Assembly: GCF_014651055.1 (NCBI RefSeq)
Contig: NZ_BMWD01000006.1
Coordinates: forward strand, 71,792-135,791
DNA: 64,000 nt
DNA from: Streptomyces fructofermentans
Lineage (GTDB): Bacteria > Actinomycetota > Actinomycetes > Streptomycetales > Streptomycetaceae
Direction: 5' to 3'
This document shows, piece by piece, positions 61,671-64,000 of the stretch; the first letter of the stretch is position 1; the number at the start of each line of letters is the position of its first letter. The notes below the pieces were generated by a model. It worked only from the letters and a program-made list of their open reading frames with translations. It did not search any database and was not told the origin of the DNA. The position numbers were made by a program, and so were the translations under genes.

Positions 61671-63077
61671 GTGCTTTCTTCGTTCTCTGCGTCGCCCGCG
61701 AGGGGGCGGGGCCGCGTTCGCCTCGCCGCCGTGACGCTGGTGTCCGGACTCCTCGCCGTCGGTGCCCTCGCCGGTGCGGGTACGGCCGCCGCGGACGAGG
61801 GCCCGCAGGGGCATGGCGGCGCGACCGCCACGATAGGCGGGCTCAAGACGTCCGGTCCCGCCGTCATCCACGAGAACGGCCAGGACCTGCCGGTCTCCGC
61901 GGGGCTGTTCGAGATGTCCGTCGACAACGGCGGGACCCTGCAGACCTATTGCATCGACATCCACACCCCGACACAGAAGGACGCCAGGTACCAGGAGACG
62001 CCCTGGAGCGGCACCTCGCTCAACGGCAATCCCGACGCGGGCCGCATCCGCTGGATCCTGCAGAACTCCTACCCGCAGGTGAACGACCTCGCGGCGCTGG
62101 CCGGCAAGGCGGGCGTGAGCGGGCTCACCGAGCAGGACGCGGCGGCCGGCACGCAGGTGGCGATCTGGCGGTACTCGGACGGCGCCGAGGTGGACGCCGT
62201 GGACCCCGAGGCCGAGAAGCTCGCCGACTACCTGCAGCGCAGCGCCCGGGACCTCGACGAGCCCGAGGCGTCGCTGACCCTGGACCCGCCCGCGGTCTCC
62301 GGCCACGCCGGTGAGCTGCTCGGCCCCGTCACGGTGCGCACCAACGCGCGGGGCGTGTCGGTGACGCCGCCGGCCGAGGCGGCCAACGGCGTGATCGTCG
62401 TCGACCGGGACGGCAACGAGGTCACCACCGCGACCGACGGCGCCGAGCTGTACTTCGACGTCCCCGAGGACACCGCGGACGGCTCGGCAGCCCTCACGGT
62501 CCAGGCCTCGACGACGGTGCCGGTCGGCCGGGCCTTCGCCTCCGAGACCCGGAGCCAGACGCAGATCCTCGCGGGCTCCAGCGAGTCGACGGTCTCCGCC
62601 ACCGCCACGGCGAACTGGGCCGAAACGGGTCCCGCGCCCGCGCTGTCGGCCGAGAAGAACTGCGCCGAGGGCGGCGTGGACATCACCGCGGTGAACAAGG
62701 GCGACGCGCCGTTCACCTTCGAGCTGATGGGCTCCACCCACTCCATCGAGGCGGGCGCGTCGCAGACCGTCACGATCCCGTTGCAGGAGGACCAGGCCTA
62801 CGACTTCACGATCACGGGTCCGAACGGCTACGAGAAGCGGTTCCACGGAGTGCTCGACTGCCGGACGCAGAGCAGCGCCGGCGGAGAGTCGACCCAGACC
62901 CTGAGCGAGCCCAGCCCCGCGACGGCCGGCGGGATCACCAGCACCACGGCCGACCTGGCCGAGACCGGAGCCTCCGGCGCCACCCCGGTCATCGTCGGTG
63001 TGGCGATCGCCCTGGTCGTGGCGGGCGGCGCGGCACTGGTTCTGGTCCGCAGGAAGCAGACGCCCGAGCAGCACTGA
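61671..63077 (+). CDS. Thioester-domain surface protein with sortase signal
   Basis: 468-residue wall-anchored protein. Signal peptide to AAA (about 42). A thioester domain (60-200) has Cys94 in LQTYCIDIHT and Gln162 in GTQVAIWRYS, the pair that forms an internal Cys-Gln thioester able to bond covalently to host or matrix amines. Two Ig-like regions follow (200-400), then Thr/Ser-rich spacer, LAETG sorting signal, a membrane helix and RRKQTPEQH. LAxTG is the class E sortase signal in Streptomyces. Start GTG 61671 follows GAAGGGG; an earlier in-frame start exists but no signal peptide follows it directly. Confidence 0.9.
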   Translation: MLSSFSASPARGRGRVRLAAVTLVSGLLAVGALAGAGTAAADEGPQGHGGATATIGGLKTSGPAVIHENGQDLPVSAGLFEMSVDNGGTLQTYCIDIHTPTQKDARYQETPWSGTSLNGNPDAGRIRWILQNSYPQVNDLAALAGKAGVSGLTEQDAAAGTQVAIWRYSDGAEVDAVDPEAEKLADYLQRSARDLDEPEASLTLDPPAVSGHAGELLGPVTVRTNARGVSVTPPAEAANGVIVVDRDGNEVTTATDGAELYFDVPEDTADGSAALTVQASTTVPVGRAFASETRSQTQILAGSSESTVSATATANWAETGPAPALSAEKNCAEGGVDITAVNKGDAPFTFELMGSTHSIEAGASQTVTIPLQEDQAYDFTITGPNGYEKRFHGVLDCRTQSSAGGESTQTLSEPSPATAGGITSTTADLAETGASGATPVIVGVAIALVVAGGAALVLVRRKQTPEQH

Positions 63078-63103
63078 GACGCGACGGTCCGCCGGCGACC
63101 ACG

Positions 63104-63128
63104 CCCGGTGCCGCCCGGCGGCACCGGG
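63104..63128 (+). terminator. Terminator after thioester protein gene
   Basis: 12-bp perfect arms (63104-63115, 63117-63128) around a single base, so a tight hairpin, 26 bp after the stop. Confidence 0.6.
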
Positions 63129-63715
63129 GCCGTGTCCGGCGGTTCCTGGGGTCGCGCCCGGCGCTTCCGAGGGTCGCGGCCGGCGGTTCCGAGGGCCGTG
63201 TCCGTGAGGAAGCCCGGCGGAGCCACCGTCCCGGTCCGGTCCGGTCACCGGTGGTCGTTCCGGGGGCGCCGCACCGGCGGGACGGATCAGGTGCCCTGGT
63301 CCGGGCCCGGCGGAGTGGCGGTGAAGGCCGTGAGTGCGGGTCGGCGGGGCCCGCCGCCAATAGAAGGCCGGGGCCTCGCCGAGCGGACGCGGCCCGGTGG
63401 ACCCGTCCGCCGAGGTCGTCGTCCGGAGCGCGGCTCGTCGTTGAGCGGGTGCCGCATGTCGTCCCGTGCGTGCGCCGACGCCCGTGCCCGTGCCGTTCGG
63501 TCGGCGCGTGATCGTCCCCGAGGGCGTCCCGGGGCAGGCCGTCGTGTCCGAAGGTGAGCGCGGGCGACTGACAGTGACGGGCGGTCCGCCTGGTGGGAGT
63601 GGGGGAGTCGCAGGTCAGGGGCCCCCGGCTGAACGGGTTTCCCCCGAGGGGTAGCCGTCAGGCAAGATGGGGTGTATCTGCCCACTGCCGATTTCAAGCG
63701 TCCGGACGGTTTCTC
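63129..63715. promoter_or_regulatory. Gap upstream of ettA
   Basis: 587 bp with no confident gene. A 62-codon frame at 63466-63654 has no ribosome-binding site I trust. The last 60 bp (from AAGATGGGGTG at about 63664) probably hold the ettA promoter and leader; no classical Shine-Dalgarno sequence is obvious before its TTG. Confidence 0.4.
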
Positions 63716-64000
63716 TTGGCTGAGTACATTTACACCATGCGCAAGACGCGCAAGGCGCACGGTGACAAGGTGATCCTCGACGACGTCACCTTGAGTTTCC
63801 TCCCGGGTGCCAAGATCGGTGTGGTCGGTCCGAACGGTGCCGGTAAGTCCACCGTTCTCAAGATCATGGCGGGCCTCGAGCAGGCCTCCAACGGTGACGC
63901 GTTCCTTTCGCCCGGCTACACCGTGGGCATGCTGCTCCAGGAGCCCCCGCTCGACGAGTCCAAGACCGTCCTGCAGAACGTCCAGGACGGCGCCGCCGAG
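63716..64000 (+). CDS. ettA: ABC-F ATPase EttA (3'-truncated by window edge)
   Basis: The first 95 residues of the energy-dependent translational throttle protein, which binds the ribosomal E site and couples early elongation to ATP levels. MAEYIYTMRKTRKAHGDK is a very conserved start, Walker A is GPNGAGKST (about 39-47), and LQEPPLDESKTV follows as in EttA. The start is a TTG at 63716. Codons here are less G+C-rich at the third position (GGT, AAG, TTG) than the neighbours, as usual for a highly expressed gene. Confidence 0.95.
   Translation, partial: MAEYIYTMRKTRKAHGDKVILDDVTLSFLPGAKIGVVGPNGAGKSTVLKIMAGLEQASNGDAFLSPGYTVGMLLQEPPLDESKTVLQNVQDGAAE

Noticed and set aside
63466..63654. 62-codon open frame upstream of ettA
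   Set aside because: Pro/Gly/Val-rich, no clear ribosome-binding site and no recognisable motif; insufficient to call a gene.

Overview
The window is very G+C-rich DNA from an actinomycete, almost certainly Streptomyces. Three rodlin genes, four chaplin genes, a melC1-melC2 tyrosinase operon and an SsbB-type single-strand binding protein place it in the chromosome core. From memory, their order matches the part of S. coelicolor running from the methylmalonate-semialdehyde dehydrogenase gene through rdlA/B-chpD/A, chpF and melC/chpG to ssbB.

Layout. 1-8.9 kb: the 3' part of a zinc alcohol dehydrogenase, a GNAT acetyltransferase, a small HTH protein, and an inositol-catabolism group (inosose dehydratase, divergent aldolase-fold protein, iolD, mmsA). 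8.85-17.62 kb: an integrated mobile element inserted exactly at the 3' end of mmsA. 18.3-29.7 kb: an amino-acid permease, a secreted-hydrolase/ABC-ATPase fusion with its permease, a vWA lipoprotein, a GT-C membrane glycosyltransferase and an acyl-CoA synthetase. 29.7-54.0 kb: a cell-surface locus of three rodlins, four chaplins, an ATP-grasp/flavin-monooxygenase pair, a secreted GH26-like glycosidase, an eight-gene Wzx/Wzy-type exopolysaccharide operon, several small secreted proteins, a VKOR-type thiol oxidase and tyrosinase. 54.2-64 kb: a Ser/Thr kinase, tRNA-Arg(TCT), two coupled dynamin-like GTPases, SsbB, a thioester-domain wall-anchored protein and the start of ettA.

The element is the most unusual part. 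It is about 8.8 kb and is bounded by a 12-bp direct repeat. At the right repeat the reading frame continues to a second mmsA stop codon followed by a strong terminator, which looks like the original end of mmsA pushed 8.8 kb away. Inside are a tyrosine integrase, an XRE repressor, an excisionase-like protein, a Prim-Pol primase, a DUF3987-like ATPase, a single HK97-type major capsid protein, a GntR regulator, a small Cys protein, an HNH nuclease fusion and an orphan protein. There is no portal, terminase, protease, tail or conjugation gene. This is the gene content expected of a phage satellite that replicates itself, supplies its own capsid subunit and packaging nuclease, and borrows the rest from a helper. 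Two repeat-rich non-coding stretches inside it (13.03-13.18 and 14.98-15.54 kb) are candidate replication or packaging sites.

The surface locus looks functionally joined. Rodlins and chaplins coat aerial hyphae; the exopolysaccharide operon and GH26-like enzyme would make and trim a matrix polymer; VKOR could supply disulfides to the secreted Cys-pair proteins; tyrosinase makes melanin. Starts, terminators and operators below were read by eye; no database search was run.
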